A stretch of 64,000 nt of DNA from Anaeramoeba flamelloides (taxonomy: Eukaryota; Metamonada; Anaeramoebidae), in contig JANTQA010000060.1 of NCBI GenBank assembly GCA_027625915.1, forward strand, positions 620,001 through 684,000. Reading direction: 5' to 3'. Under the pieces are notes generated by a model. That model searched no databases. It saw nothing but the letters and a program-made list of their open reading frames with translations, and was not told the DNA's origin. The translations under genes and the position numbers were made by a program. The stretch's first letter is position 1, and each line of letters begins with the position of its first letter. Positions 33,718 through 46,318 of the stretch are shown piece by piece.

Positions 33718-33969
33718 TAAATTGTTTTGCCAAAATCATATTTTAGAGAGATTAATTTGAAATATTTTAAGGCTTATTCTCATTCAAAGATTGCACCATA
33801 AGAGTCGAATATACTTTAGATTTAAATTTCTACACACCCCCTTTTTTACTCTTAAATTAACCAAAATGTACGTAAAATTATCTAGCAATAAAACCAAAAA
33901 ACCCAATCCCGGGATCTAAAAATAAAATCTTAACTTTAAGATAGACAATAAGACCCGAGAAGGTGCAAC

Positions 33970-34206
33970 ACTCAACTAAGCTAAATTTCAAAAATAGGGG
34001 CAGATTTTTCATCAGAAAAAAAATTTTTTAATTGTTTTTTTTTTTAATAATAATGTATTTTGCTAAAGTGCTTAGAGGTAATAGCTAATATAGATTAATA
34101 AATAAAAATAGAGTGCAATCATTTTATTTTTTGAAAGAAAAATTTGAAAAGAAAAAAAAGGTTAATAATCAAAGTTTGCCTCTAATTTCGAAATTTGGCT
34201 TATACC
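33970..34206. mobile_element. Short TIR element, TTTCAAAAATAGGGGCA ends
   Basis: The left end AAGCTAAATTTCAAAAATAG then GGGCAGA (from 33976) and the right end, complemented, AAGCCAAATTTCGAAATTAG then AGGCAAA (to about 34203) form inverted ends of about 30 bp. It is non-coding. The ends resemble those of the mariner relic at 19464-20535 (TTCCAAAAATTGGGGCACA). Confidence 0.6.
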
Positions 34207-35124
34207 ACTCAGCTGCATTTCTGAAAATGGACAAAATGGAGAACATTTAATTTGGGAATATGATGCAAGACAAGATCAAGGAAAAAAAAAAATCATATCG
34301 ACTTTAAACCCATACAAGATAAGGTGCGTGAACAATAGTGTGAAGAAAACTGGAAGCTGAAAAGCCCACTCAATACCAATAGGCAAACCAAAATTAAAGT
34401 CCAACAATAAAAAAGCCAGATCGAAACTAAAAATCACATGCAACGCATCAAATCAAAAATCATTATGTAAGGTTTGAATAGACACACATACAAATGATGT
34501 TAAATATGAGTAAAATCCACTCTCTACCAATGTCTTACAAAGAAAGTTGATAAAGTAGAATACTTCATATGATAATATAAAATATATGGAACAATGGGGA
34601 GCCAATAAAAATAAATAACAAAAAAAAAAAAAAAACCAAAAAAAATAACTAAAAAAAAAATCAAAAACCGTATCCCTAATACAATAACCAATGATGAAAA
34701 AGATGAATTATTGAGAAAAAACAACATAATATAAAAAAGGTGATATTACTATAGAACTCCCTTTCTCCAATACTACCCAATACACTGTTAAGAAGAAGCC
34801 CAAAATAAAATAAATCCTAATGGCTCATACACACATATAAATTCATCTGGATCAAAACACATCAACTTTCTTCGTTCAATTATTTTTATCCCCGTTTTTT
34901 TTTTCTTTCTGTTTTTCACAGAACTTAATGGTACAAAAGTTCTATTTATTTCCATCTCTTATTTTCTTTTTCTTTTTTTCAAAAACTAAATGCAGTTTCA
35001 AATACTTCTAATTATTGTTTTTATTGTAGGTACTCTATAGATTGGAAGTATCAAATTAAGTTACTTCAAACACCCACAATATCAGATTAAACCACGCTTT
35101 CGTTAAATCCTCAACAAAAAAAAA

Positions 35125-35325
35125 TAAATTCCAAAAAGTTGGATACAGTCAAACCAATTTCAAAAATAAAAATACAACAATTTTTATTCAATTTGAAAAT
35201 TATTTCGATTTTAATAACTATTTTTATGATTTAACATTCTTTTCTGTTTAGTTTCCATTTCTTTACTCCAACCATTTAATCTTTTTCGTTGAACCAGATA
35301 AAAAAAATTTTCAACCATTGATATA
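35125..35325. repeat. Partial mariner-type MITE (copy D)
   Basis: The segment from AATTCCAAAAAGTTGGATAC onward parallels the first ~200 bp of the copy at 45767, including TTTTATTCAATTTGAAAATT and TTCTTTTCTGTT. The far end was not found. Confidence 0.5.
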
Positions 35326-36615
35326 CAGTTAAAGCCCAGTTTATTTAATAAGAGAAATCATTAAAAATGGAATGATATCTCAACTTTTGATTTATCAATA
35401 ATTGTTACTAGGATTTTAAAATATTTGACATCTCATTATTTACCATATCAATTACATGCATTTGTATCCACCAGTTTTCATTTTTTGGCGATATTTATTT
35501 TTCATCATATTTATATATAAATTAAAACATTTATATTAATAGATTTTAAAAATAAAAAATTTTCAAGTTTGAAAAAATAAAAAAAAAAAGAGATTTTTTG
35601 TCTATTTTTGATTTTATGAATTCCCAAAATTTTCGGATGAAATCTTGTTGAAAACTTTTCATTATTTAAAAATTATACAAAAAACTTCTATTAGCATTTC
35701 AAAGTGTAATACCTTTTAAACTATTTTACTCAGCTGTATTCTCTATACAAGTACCTATGTTCTCATTTTTCATTTTAAAGTATTTTTCATTAGCAAATAT
35801 TTTTAATTTCTATTATAATCAATAATGGAACAAAACTTTATTAATAATAAATAATTATCAAAACCTTATGAACAATAATAACACTTCAAATAAAAGGTCA
35901 GAAATAAACCAATTCAGTCAAAAGAGGAATATGATGAAAATAAATAATCAATTATTTTATTGTAAAACTAAAGAGATAAAAAAAAAGAAAAGAAAAATTA
36001 AGCAAAAAAAAAAAAACAAAAACTAAATAAAGATTATTCGGGGGTATAAATAAAAAACAAATAAATAATAAAGTAAGATATCTAAAAATAAATTATAAAC
36101 ATTTCAACCGGAATTCTCCTTTTTTACATTTTTATTCTCAAAATTGACTGATTCTTCTAATAATGAATTATCTTGCAAATCTATTTTTGATCACAATTTA
36201 GAGAAAAATCATTTTTATTAAATGAAGTGAAAAACAGTGTCCATATATAAATTTTTGAAATACTGATAAAATCAAAAAAATATTTTCAATTTTTAGCTTC
36301 AATTTCCCTTTAATTAGGTTTGTTAAAATTAGATTAGAATATCCTGGTTTCAATCTTCTATTAATTTAAATGTTCAAGAAACCTTGTAAAATGAGTTGTT
36401 TTTCGAAATATTCTTTGTGGTGAATTGTTTTAAAAGTAGAGTTAATGAATTTCAAAAAAGGAAATTGAACTAAAAAGTTTATTACATTTATTCGAATTTA
36501 TCAGTAAGAAAGGATTAATTGCAATTTTTTTTAATTTTTCATTCAAAAATGATAAAAAAATGAAAAAAAAAAAAAAAAAAAAACAACGATAACATTCAAA
36601 TCGTGTTCAGGGAAA

Positions 36616-38307
36616 TCATTGGTCCAATTCCTTCCCCACTGTGTCAACCTTTAAAAGGAATGTCACAACAAAAAAGGCAACGTAGCACATACACCAAACA
36701 AATGGGAAAAGCCAATTGCTGTGTACCTCCAAGATTTTAGCAGCAAGAAACGCAGCAAACATCCCTGGCAGGGTAAGAGCAACGTTTGAAACCCCCATTG
36801 CCGTTGTTCTGATTTCGGTGGGGAAGCACTCCGGGGTGAATGTGAACAGAATAGAGTATATGGGAACCACAAACATATACAAAAATAGGCACACCACCAC
36901 AATTAGCCAAGTGGGCCTTCTTAAGATGGCAAGCAGGGCAAGGGTGATACCCGCGCCGGCTGTAAAAATGCGAAGTGCGCCCTTTCGGCCAATGCTCTTT
37001 TTGTCTGAAAGAAACCCAGCTAAAAAGATACCGGGTAATTGAGCCGTGAGCATATAAAAGATCACTTTTTCCCACTCCAACCCCAAATTCTTGAGGTAAA
37101 CTGGCAAAAACGATGTGATCCCCCAATAGGCCAATGGCTGTAAAAACCAAAAACAAAAAAAGCATGTGCTTGTTCTTCGCAGTTCAGGACCCCACAATTG
37201 GGTAATTCTTTTTTTAAAATTAAGCTGTGTAGGCTTGCTGTTTTCTGCTGTTGTAAATATTAAATCTTCTTTCTTATAAGTTGTTAAACTTTTCTTCAGG
37301 TTTGCTTTTTGGGTTTTTTCAACGAATAACAAAGGTGAATCTTCTTTCATAATGCTCTTTTTCTTTGTGTCCCAAACGCGGAAGGGATCTAAGGTTGGTT
37401 GCAGTTCTGGCTTTGGTTCTGGTTCTGATTCTGATCTTGAGTCTGATTCTGATACTAATTCTGATCGTGAATCTGATTCTACTGACACAGGGCTATTAAT
37501 TTCGAGATTGTACTTTGCAAGGCTTTGGTTCGGCACAACCGATTTTTTTTTTTGTAGTCCGCTTGTTTCGTTGAGTTGGTTGTATACCAAATAAGACATT
37601 GGCGAAGGCCTTTTATTTATTTTTGCAATGCCCTCAAGAATGTCCCAAATAAGATGCTGTTTGCCGTTCTTCAAAAGCCACCTTGGCGATTCGTGTGTGA
37701 TCAACAAGCGAATTACCAAGACGATGATCATTGGGAAAGAAGCAAAGCGCACCAGCCAACGCCACCCCAAGGAATCCAGGGTGAGCAAGGCCATCCCAGA
37801 CAAATAGATCACGCCCAGGGATCCAAACAAAACGATGCTGCCTGTGAACTTACCTCTGTTCTTGAGTGGCGCAATCTCGAGAAACACAACAAAATCGACT
37901 GCCACGGTTCCGCAAAGCCCGATCGAGGTGATACACCGCATGAAAACAAAGAGCACGAAGCTTGGCATCAGGGAAGAAAGCAGCCCAAAGATACCTGAAA
38001 CCGCGACAGTCAAAATAAAGATTGGCTTGCGGCCATATTTGTCAGAAAGCACCCCCCAAAATAAGCCACTAAAAAAGGAAACCAACGTTGTGAAAAACGG
38101 ATACAAGGAATACTCCACATTGCCACTCGAAAAGGAGGAATCCGCAAATGGCTTTGAAAGATACATGATCAATAAAAGCTCGGAACAGACAGAAAAATAC
38201 GCACAGCCACAGACAAGTAGAATTAGAACATGGTACCTCCCAAACCCGATCCAATTTAAAACGTGATCCAAATTTACCATTATTTGGTTGTGCTTGGCTT
38301 TGTCCAT
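36616..38307 (-). CDS. MFS transporter, SV2/SLC22-like
   Basis: This is a single exon of 563 aa, ATG at 38307 to TGA at 36616. There are twelve predicted membrane helices in two halves. Residues 85-95 (GVLSDKYGRKP) are the MFS motif A, with the second-half version at about 431 (GFLSDKKSIGRKG). ESPRWLLKNGK near 205-215 and FTPECFPTEIRTTAMG (about 490-505) are typical of the SV2/SVOP and SLC22 organic-solute transporters. The N-terminal HVLNWIGFGRYH also resembles SVOP starts. The substrate cannot be predicted. The central cytosolic loop (about 245-375) is long for the family and has acidic Ser/Asp/Glu repeats (SESDSRSE twice) and a Pro/Glu run, likely disordered and regulatory. Its GC content is well above the surroundings, with no introns. 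Confidence 0.92.
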   Translation of the reverse strand: MDKAKHNQIMVNLDHVLNWIGFGRYHVLILLVCGCAYFSVCSELLLIMYLSKPFADSSFSSGNVEYSLYPFFTTLVSFFSGLFWGVLSDKYGRKPIFILTVAVSGIFGLLSSLMPSFVLFVFMRCITSIGLCGTVAVDFVVFLEIAPLKNRGKFTGSIVLFGSLGVIYLSGMALLTLDSLGWRWLVRFASFPMIIVLVIRLLITHESPRWLLKNGKQHLIWDILEGIAKINKRPSPMSYLVYNQLNETSGLQKKKSVVPNQSLAKYNLEINSPVSVESDSRSELVSESDSRSESEPEPKPELQPTLDPFRVWDTKKKSIMKEDSPLLFVEKTQKANLKKSLTTYKKEDLIFTTAENSKPTQLNFKKRITQLWGPELRRTSTCFFCFWFLQPLAYWGITSFLPVYLKNLGLEWEKVIFYMLTAQLPGIFLAGFLSDKKSIGRKGALRIFTAGAGITLALLAILRRPTWLIVVVCLFLYMFVVPIYSILFTFTPECFPTEIRTTAMGVSNVALTLPGMFAAFLAAKILEVHSNWLFPFVWCMCYVAFFVVTFLLKVDTVGKELDQ

Positions 38308-39862
38308 TAGTAAGAAGATTTATAAAAAAAAATTGTTTTGCTTTATTTACCTTTTCAAGTGTAAAGTTGAGTTGTAAATAAGAATTGATTTGTTGTTAAG
38401 TTTGTAAAAATGAACAATCAAGAATATATCGATCTTTAGAAGCAGATCTTTGAAAAAAATGAGATAATCCAAAATACTTATTGTCAATTAATAGGTGAAG
38501 TAACTCTGCATTTTACTGTGCACAATGGTAGTTTTGATTTGGAAAATCACAATAATTTTGTCGTTATCTGACTTTTTGCACAAGTATTGTACAAATCAAA
38601 ATTATGTTTTACTTTTTTGGAAATTTGAGATCAGAAAGTGGATAAAGATTTTTCTCAACTTTTCTTTTGCTAACAACATGAATTTATCCTTAGATGACAA
38701 ATTAAAAAGAGAGGTGAAAATTGCTTTTCTCAAAATTATTACAGAACCCCTAAAATAATCAAAGAAAATCTAAAAAATTTATTTGTAATCATCCGCTTTT
38801 AGAAAAAGTCAAGAACTATAGTTTGAAATATCAAACATAATCCTATAAAAATTTTGGTAAATAGTGAATGTGACACTTTTTAAACTTTTATCAAGAAAGA
38901 ATATTTTTAAGGATGACTTTTGTAATTTATAAGGTTGGTTCTACAGATTTTGATCTGATCATATAAAAATTGCCAAAGAGTTGTTCTTCAAAATATTCCC
39001 TAAAGAGGGTTATAAAAATAATTTATTGTGACTTTTTCCAATGAAAAATTAAGATAAAATATTTCTATATACAAGCCTGAACATGCCTTTTAAGAAATGT
39101 GTGAATCAAAAAGAAAATTAATCAAGATTTTCTATCTTTAAAAGAGACAACAATTGTAAGCATTATCAATAAACAACTCTACCTTCTATAGACTGCACGT
39201 TGTTAATGATTTTTGAACATTGAATTTCTTGAAATGTTCGATTGTATCCACAAATCATAATAATAGTTATATTTGAATTATGATTTTATTTTTTTTTTTT
39301 GCTTTATATATTTTGTTAGATTGTAAACACCTTATCTAGGTTATATTTATATCCTATTTGATAATTGAATACATTTTCCAATTTCAAATAGTCTGAATAT
39401 TTGGTTAAGTTTAATGTGATAATTTGTTTTGTTTGTAATCGTGCTTGTAATGCCCAATTATTGGTTTGAAGATAATTTGAATTGAGGTATGAGGGAAATG
39501 TTTTGAGAAATTTTGCCGTCAACATTCTTAAGATAATAAAATTGTCAAAAATTGATAAATTTTTGAATATAAAAAAGATCTTTATAATATAGTTGATAAA
39601 AAAATGTTTTAATTTTATTATTTTGTTTTAATTAATGAAGAAGTGTAAATTTAACCCCAGTTAACCTTCGACTTAAATTACCCATCAGAAATTTAATCAT
39701 TTAATCATAGATTTCACAATTATTAATTAATGAAAATAATTTCAAACTTTCTTGATTTAAAATAAATTCATTAAGATTTATTCCTTTTAATTTGTTTTGA
39801 AATATTAATCCACCTTTTTCATAGGAAAGGAGAGGCCCATAAAAAATGACCAATATTTTCTA

Positions 39863-40059
39863 CAGTCCGTTTCACTTTTAAGGCACAAACTTTCAACGAA
39901 ATTTAAGGCACAAAAAATATCTCAAATTAAGGTACAAAATTCAGATTCTAGTAAAATAAATTGTAAAAAAAAAAAATTACAAATTTTGTGCCGTAATTTG
40001 AGATTTTTTCGTGCCTTAAATTTCGTTGAAAGTTTGTGCCTTAAAAGTAGAACTGACTA
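39863..40059. mobile_element. Hairpin MITE copy 9 (TA-flanked)
   Basis: This 197 bp palindrome after TA starts CAGTCCGTTTCACTTTTAAG and ends AGAACTGACTA before TA. The arm core AACGAAATTTAAGGCAC is intact on both sides. Confidence 0.88.
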
Positions 40060-42829
40060 TAATTAAATAATTTTGCTGTTTAATTATTGAAATGTTTTTT
40101 TTTTTTTTTTTGAGGGGGTGTCCTCAAGTGTTTTAAAGTGCCTAGCTTTTCCAGAAGTTAACCGAGTAGAGAAGAATCAAAGATTTTTCTCAATTTTTTT
40201 GAATCATGGAGATACTAAAAGACATTTTTTTTTTTTAGAAATAAAAAGAAAATTTATGGAATTTTATTTAATGGTTTATTTCTTGAATTAAAAAAAAAAC
40301 TAACAACCCTTCCAACTCTTGGAATTTAGCAACATATTATATGTGTACTTAAATAAGTCTATTTTTATTTCTTCTTATCTTTTGAATTCCAGTTGATTTT
40401 ATTATTTATTTTTTGATTAAATTTCATTTTTTTTTTCCAATAAGGAAGAAATAATTTATTTAATTTATTTTTTAATTTTTAAAAATGTTCGTTTTGTTTT
40501 TTATTTATTTATTTATTGTGAGAAAGGAGTAATCAAAGAAAATTTACTAAATAAAAAAGAGAATAAGAAAAATAATTAAAACAAAATTATCATTTTTTCA
40601 ATTTCAAATTCTGTTTTATAAATAAGAATTGGTTTCTTTTTGTTTTTTTACCTTTTCAAGTAATACATGGATTAATCCAAGAATTTAAATAATTGATTTA
40701 TTTTATTTCATAATTAAATATTTCTAATCCAGATATTAATTTGCTTATTCTAAAAGATTTAAAAAAATATAATTTTCAAACTATTATTTAGAGAATTGTT
40801 ATTTGATAATTATTTACAGTCATTATATGTTTCTTGAGATTGTTTTAAATTATAAGCTATATACGAAAATTTATCCAAATATATACCCTAATATTTAATT
40901 TTATTTAAATATTTTGATATAACTATGTTATCTTTCTTAAGTTAAAGCACAAATTGAATAATTATTTCATTTATGGAATTTAATTTTTGATTCACTTGGA
41001 TTTTATTTCTTTTTATAATTAAGATTAAATCACTACAAATATTTGACAATTATTTGTCACTTATATAATTTTTAATATAAGAAAATGGAAAATTAAAGAA
41101 AATAAAATGTGGTATAAGGGTACCATTGGAATGCACACCCCCCTAATAATACTTTAATAAAAAAAATTTTGATAATTTTATTTAAAATATTTTTTTTTTC
41201 TTTCTAATTATTTTAAAACTAAAATGAACCAAAAAAATACTATATCAATCAGTAATATCTATATTTTATCATTTTTATTTTCATTATCTGATTCGATTAT
41301 ATTATAAATATTTAAGAAATATAATACGGCAATGCGAGGTATCCTTATTTATTCTGAAAACCTTATAAAATTTTATGAATTAAATCCCAACAAGATTCGA
41401 TTAGTTTATTAAAAAAAATATTAAAAAATTAATCATGGTAAACTTTGATTAATAAAAATTGGTAAATAATTTACAGTTAAACCCACTTTTCTTTTTATAT
41501 AGCCAATTAAAATTAACCTTTATTTAATATATTCAATATTATTCTAGATGATGTTAATTTACAGAATATTAAAGATTTTTTGAATTACAATAAGAGAATA
41601 TTTAAAATTTTTTATTTTCAATTGTGTTTAAATCAGTGAAATTTCTATCATTAAAAATTTTAAATTTTGAATTTTCTAAATTTTGTATGATATTTGTAAA
41701 ATATTTTAAAATGGAAAAATATATATTAATTTTAAAATTTTTTAAATTAATTCATTTTTAAATATTTAATATAAAATAGAATCCATTTACTTCTAATAAT
41801 TATGAATTTATTTTTAATATAACAAAATACCCTTTAATATTACTTGTATTGTTTAAAACGGTTTTCATTTTTTTTTTTCTTTGATCTTATTGAATTAATT
41901 TTTTTCCAAAAAATTTTGGATGTTTCATAAATTCTAAGCTATATCTTCACTAAATTTATTCCAAGCATCTTTATTTATTTTTAGATCCTATTAATTAAAT
42001 TTGTATTACTTGATACATTTATAATCTATGAGGCAATTTTATACCCATTTTTATTTTCTTTATAAATAATTTCTGTATATATGATACATTTAGTTTTAAT
42101 TGTTTTTATGAACTGTGTATAAAACAAAAAAGGATTTTATTTATGAAAATGCTGATTTTGGAGAATTCTGTTCTATTCCAAATACAGTAATTTGGCTTTT
42201 ATAAAAAATTACCAGGAAGATCAAGATAAACAATAATCCCTACAGTTTTAGATTTATTTCACTTTTGATGTACTAAAACAATTTTTCTCACAAAAAAAAA
42301 ACTTAATAGGTAATCAATAGAAAAAAAATCAAAATAGATCAACAATGTGTTACGGTTCTAAGATTTTATTCCAAGGAAATTTTACAAAAAGCTGATTTTT
42401 CCGCCACTATTTTTTCTTTATATCATACTAGGACAGACAAAAGAAAACCAAAAATTTTTATAATTTCTTCCTAGATCCCACTAAATAATAATTTGTGAGA
42501 ATTACAAAAGGCAAAACACTATTTTTACGTTCAATAATTAAAATTTCAATAGTGAGTGTAATCATATTATGTGGTTGCAATCTCTATTTTTTTTGGTTTG
42601 ATCACAATTTTTAATTTATTTTTATATATTTTAGGTGAAATAACGACCTGAAAAAAATATAATATTATATCACAATTCAAGAACAAAATGACTGATTATT
42701 AGAGGAGATAATTTTAGTTTTTAATAAATATTTAATAGATCTTTGTATTTTTTTCACTTAACTATACGAATTTAAATTTTAATTTACATTTTTTGACCAA
42801 TTAGTAAAAAGGGAAAAAAAATTCAATAT

Positions 42830-43180
42830 ATTTTATAATTGTAAATATTAATAAAAAATGAAAAAGAAGATTAATTATTAAAAGAAAAAATCTATTATTG
42901 ATAATAAAATGGGATATATAACTAGAGTTTTTATAACACTATCTTGTAGAAAGGATTTTTCGATGATTGATCTATTATTAATAAATTATTGAAATAAATG
43001 ACTTTTTTTGAGATCTCCAAAACCTGTCAAAATATTTTGATAAGAAAATAGATTCAAATAATGTATTTTTTGGTTTGATTATTTAATAATATAATGGATT
43101 ATTCCATAAAAATGATTGGTTTTTACCTTTTATTGATTTTGGCTTTCATTTTTGATGAAGTGTCAAATTCAAAAGCATGT
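42830..43180. repeat. Degraded interior of GTTCCC-family element
   Basis: The order AAAATGGGATATA, ACACTATCTTGTAGAAAGG, TTCGATGATTGATC and TTTGAGATCTCCAAAACC follows the interior of the copy at 56118-56739 in the same orientation. The terminal arms have decayed. Confidence 0.5.
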
Positions 43181-43369
43181 TAGTCTTTTTTTCCTATTTC
43201 TTATTGTTTTTTTCAAATTGTAAAACTAAATTGGTGAACTTGGTTTTCTTTGAAACACTCAATCAACCAAAACCCGTAACTAGCAAATAAAACCCTTGTT
43301 TAAAAATAAAAACCTTTTTAGTTTTTTCGGTTTCTTCCAATACAATACATCTATTTTGATATATAAGAG

Positions 43370-43710
43370 AATATACAAGTTCAAATCATTTTTGAAGTTA
43401 AGATCTTAAATATTTTAAGTATATTTTACTTTAGGAATGGAATTTGTTGGAAGTTTTTTATAATTTTCTCAATTTTCGTTGATTTTTAATTGATTTTTTG
43501 ATACAAATAAAATTTTTGAAAATTTCAACTCTATTGATACCGATAAATTTTACTTTTGATGCTTAATAGTTGGAAATTCCTTTTTAAAAAACAGAACTTC
43601 AAGAAACCAAAACCCTGTTTGATTCTATTTTATTGTTGGTTTGTTTGATCTAATATTGTATGCTCTTATACTGGTATCTTAAATATAAATGCAATAAAAT
43701 TTGAATCGAA
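43370..43710. repeat. Dispersed repeat shared with 10440-10800
   Basis: Several aligned phrases support a common origin: AAGTTCAAATC, TTAGGAATGGAATTTGTT, TATAATTTTCTCAATTTT, and GAACTTCAAGAAACC against GAACTTTAAGAAATC. It is strongly diverged and of unknown class. Confidence 0.45.
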
Positions 43711-45151
43711 TATCTTTTTTTCAATTATGGGACTAATCTCTATTAAATTTTTTTACTTAAATTTAATAGAGATATTGAGATAATTTTTTACCAATTACTT
43801 AGATTTGAAAAAACTATTTGTTTCCAATCTTTAAACATATTTCTTGTGACTGTTAATTGAAAAATAAAAAGATCAAAATTTTCATTAGGCTTTCCATAAG
43901 ATAATCACATTCCAAGAATTAAAAATAAAATCACCAAAGCCCCCATTCTAAAAGACAAATTAATAATTTAAAACTTGCTATTAGAGAATTTAATTTTTGA
44001 AATGTTACTATAATTTACAAATGTTTTTGAGAAAAATCCAAATGAAAATTATGTTCCATTTATTTTGAAACGAATAGTAAGGAATTCTTATTGAGAAATT
44101 GGCCTAGAAAAAAATAATAGAGGCTAGTATCTTAATAAAACATCTTTGTCATTTTAGGATTCTTTGTTTTGCTCAAAATATACATCCATGGACACAGGGA
44201 AGAAGGAGTACGAAACAAACAATTAGAGAGACAAATTATTTTTTTTTCAGAAACTCATTCTCTTTGAACGAGAAAAATTTTTAAAAGAAGTAAGACGAAG
44301 TGAAAAATCTGTCCCAATTTCTTAGTCAAATATCACCAGAAAAAATAAACCTGTCTTTTTTTTTCCGAAACACACTTTAAACAGTTTGGGAGTGTTGCTT
44401 TATCAAACAGTAGACATTTTTATTTTCATTGTATTTTGTAGATTTGTTTAGTCAATCGATCTTGTTAAACAAAAAAATTGCAAATTTTCAAAGGGATCTG
44501 AAAATGAAGTTCTAAAATAATTGTCTCCATTTGTTATGTGTTTTTGTTGCAAAACAAAATAAATTTTTGAAAAGAAGTTAAAATTAAAAATAACTTACTT
44601 TAAAAAAAAATCACCATTTTATTTTATTGCAACATTGATTTTTTTCAACAATACAAGCAGTTTCCAATCCAAGGGTTAATAAAGAACATGATGAAATTTT
44701 TCAAATAATTTGAAAAAGAATAATTTAATTGATACACTTGAAGGGATTAACATCTTTGACGAATAAAATTAAAACCAATATCGCTGCAAAGGAAGGTTTT
44801 GTTTTCATAAAAGCAATTGTATGTTTTTGGTAAAAGTACAAAAAGTTTATAAGTAGATCTAATTTGAACAACAACTCAGAATATATACAATTGAAGGAAC
44901 TTTATTTTTCAACTGAAGGAAATGGAGAAAAAACATTGAAGTTATTCAGAATTGATATTGAATAAAGAAATTCCAAGATTTGTATATGGAAAGTAAGAAT
45001 TGGTCGTTAAGTAGTTCTAAAACGATGTTTGTAAAAGTGAGATCTATTTTGGAAAGATGACTTTGCAAGAAAGTAAAAATTATCTTCAAAAACAAAAAGT
45101 AATTCCAATTTTTCATTTTTTTCTCTTTTCCGAAAAAATAAACATAATTGA

Positions 45152-45583
45152 ATGTCTATTACATATAAAGGAACACACAGCACCACCGAATGCAAAGGAG
45201 GCAACGGTGGGGGATATTTTAGTCTTGCACCAGAACTTGAAACCGATCCTATTATTTCAATAACTATTGCTAAGGGATGGAACGACTATGTAGGAAAAAT
45301 TAAAATAACATATTCAAATAATAGAACAGTGGAGACAGGAAGAGGCAACGGCAATGCCACAACACTAAACTTGGGACCTGACGAATATATCAATCGAATT
45401 GATATCTATTACTCGAGCTATGTTGAATTTTTAAAAATTACAACCAACGAAGGAAACAGTATTGAAACTGGAAACCAATATCGTGGATCGAAACATGTGT
45501 TGCTCCAAGACAAAAGACTAATTGGATTTTATGGACACAGTGGTGACTGGTTGGATGCAATTGGATGCCTTTATGAAGACTAA
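45152..45583 (+). CDS. Jacalin-like lectin, single domain
   Basis: This is a single exon of 143 aa, ATG at 45152 to TAA at 45583. The whole length is one jacalin-type beta-prism fold: GGNGGGYFSLAPE at the start, SITIAKGWNDYVGKIKITYS, then LGPDEYINRIDIYY, and the C-terminal RLIGFYGHSGDWLDAIG. In the family the GxxGD-LDAIG end and the N-terminal Gly-rich loop form the sugar pocket, usually for mannose or galactose. There is no signal peptide, so a cytosolic or non-classically exported lectin is likely. One Cys lies near each end (about 14 and 139). The GC-richer gene stands alone, with 6.8 kb and 6.2 kb of non-coding DNA on its sides. A spliced upstream exon near 45057 was considered but its phase does not fit. 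Confidence 0.9.
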   Translation: MSITYKGTHSTTECKGGNGGGYFSLAPELETDPIISITIAKGWNDYVGKIKITYSNNRTVETGRGNGNATTLNLGPDEYINRIDIYYSSYVEFLKITTNEGNSIETGNQYRGSKHVLLQDKRLIGFYGHSGDWLDAIGCLYED

Positions 45584-45766
45584 TAATGCAACCTTGCTTT
45601 TTATTTTTACCGAGCCTGAATACCATTTTTTCTTTTCATTTTAACAAAGTAAAGCTTTTCTAATGCACCCCATTAAAATGGATCCTTTACTCAAAAATAA
45701 ATTGGATATGTTTTGTGTTCTTCTTCTATTATTTTCTCTTCAAAATGATCTTGCGTTGAATTCATA

Positions 45767-46318
45767 AACTAAATTCCAAAAAATTGGAAACAGTTTAAAC
45801 AGTTGGAATAATAACAAGACTCCACTTTTGTATTCAATTTGGAAATAATTTTGATTTTACAAACTATTTACTTTTTCTTCTTTTCTGTTTTGTTTTTCAT
45901 TTCCTTTTTTCTCAGCTAAGTAATCTGTTTGGTTAGATCTGGTCTTTTTTTTAGATGGTTGATAGAATGTTAGTATTGAGTTTTGTCCAAATAGAAAAAT
46001 CCATTTTCAATTGGTCGATGGTATCTTTTCATTTGATCGATCAACAATTGTTGGTGAAATGTTCTTCAAATTTACAAATACAATTTTTTTGTTCAGCTCT
46101 TTTCATTTCAGCTCGTTTCCTTATTTTGGAAAAAACTATTTTTATTTTTTTTGTTTTATATTTTTTTCTTTGATTTGGATGAAAATGATTACTTAAAAAA
46201 CCATTAATACTATGTTACTTAAATCTGATTTAATATTAGGTTTGGAAAAATATTCCAAATTGGGTTATTTTTTGCCTATTTTTGGTTTTGGGTGTGTACA
46301 AATTTTTTGTTTGTGATT
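45767..46318. mobile_element. Mariner-type MITE, copy B
   Basis: It starts AACTAAATTCCAAAAAATTG and ends near GGTGTGTACAAATTTTTTG. The interior is the reverse complement of copy A (9511-10060), with AAACAGTTTAAACAGTTGGAA-like text near its start and CCATTAATACTATGTTACTT near its end. It is non-coding. Open frames inside it recur in degraded form in the other copies and reflect sequence, not protein. Confidence 0.65.

Larger units (their letters stand above)
31751..36615. other. Intergenic 4.9 kb, decayed repeats
   Basis: It holds a decayed hairpin MITE (33518-33717), a short TIR element (33970-34206) and a partial mariner-type MITE (about 35125-35325). No gene is supported. The open frames are Phe/Lys/Asn-rich artefacts. 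Confidence 0.5.
38308..45151. other. Gene-free 6.8 kb, AT-rich
   Basis: Besides MITE copy 9 (39863-40059), a degraded GTTCCC-family interior (about 42830-43180) and a repeat shared with 10440-10800 (43370-43710), I see nothing codable. A stem at about 43741-43784 pairs ATCTCTATTAAATTT with AAATTTAATAGAGAT. Confidence 0.5.

Noticed and set aside
37576-37998. 140-codon plus-strand frame opposite the MFS gene
   Set aside because: Antisense shadow of a conserved transporter; composition follows the opposite codons.
45057-45151. Possible upstream exon of the lectin (MTLQESKNYLQKQK then GTAATT)
   Set aside because: The donor phase does not match any acceptor that keeps the lectin frame; the ATG at 45152 gives a complete domain.
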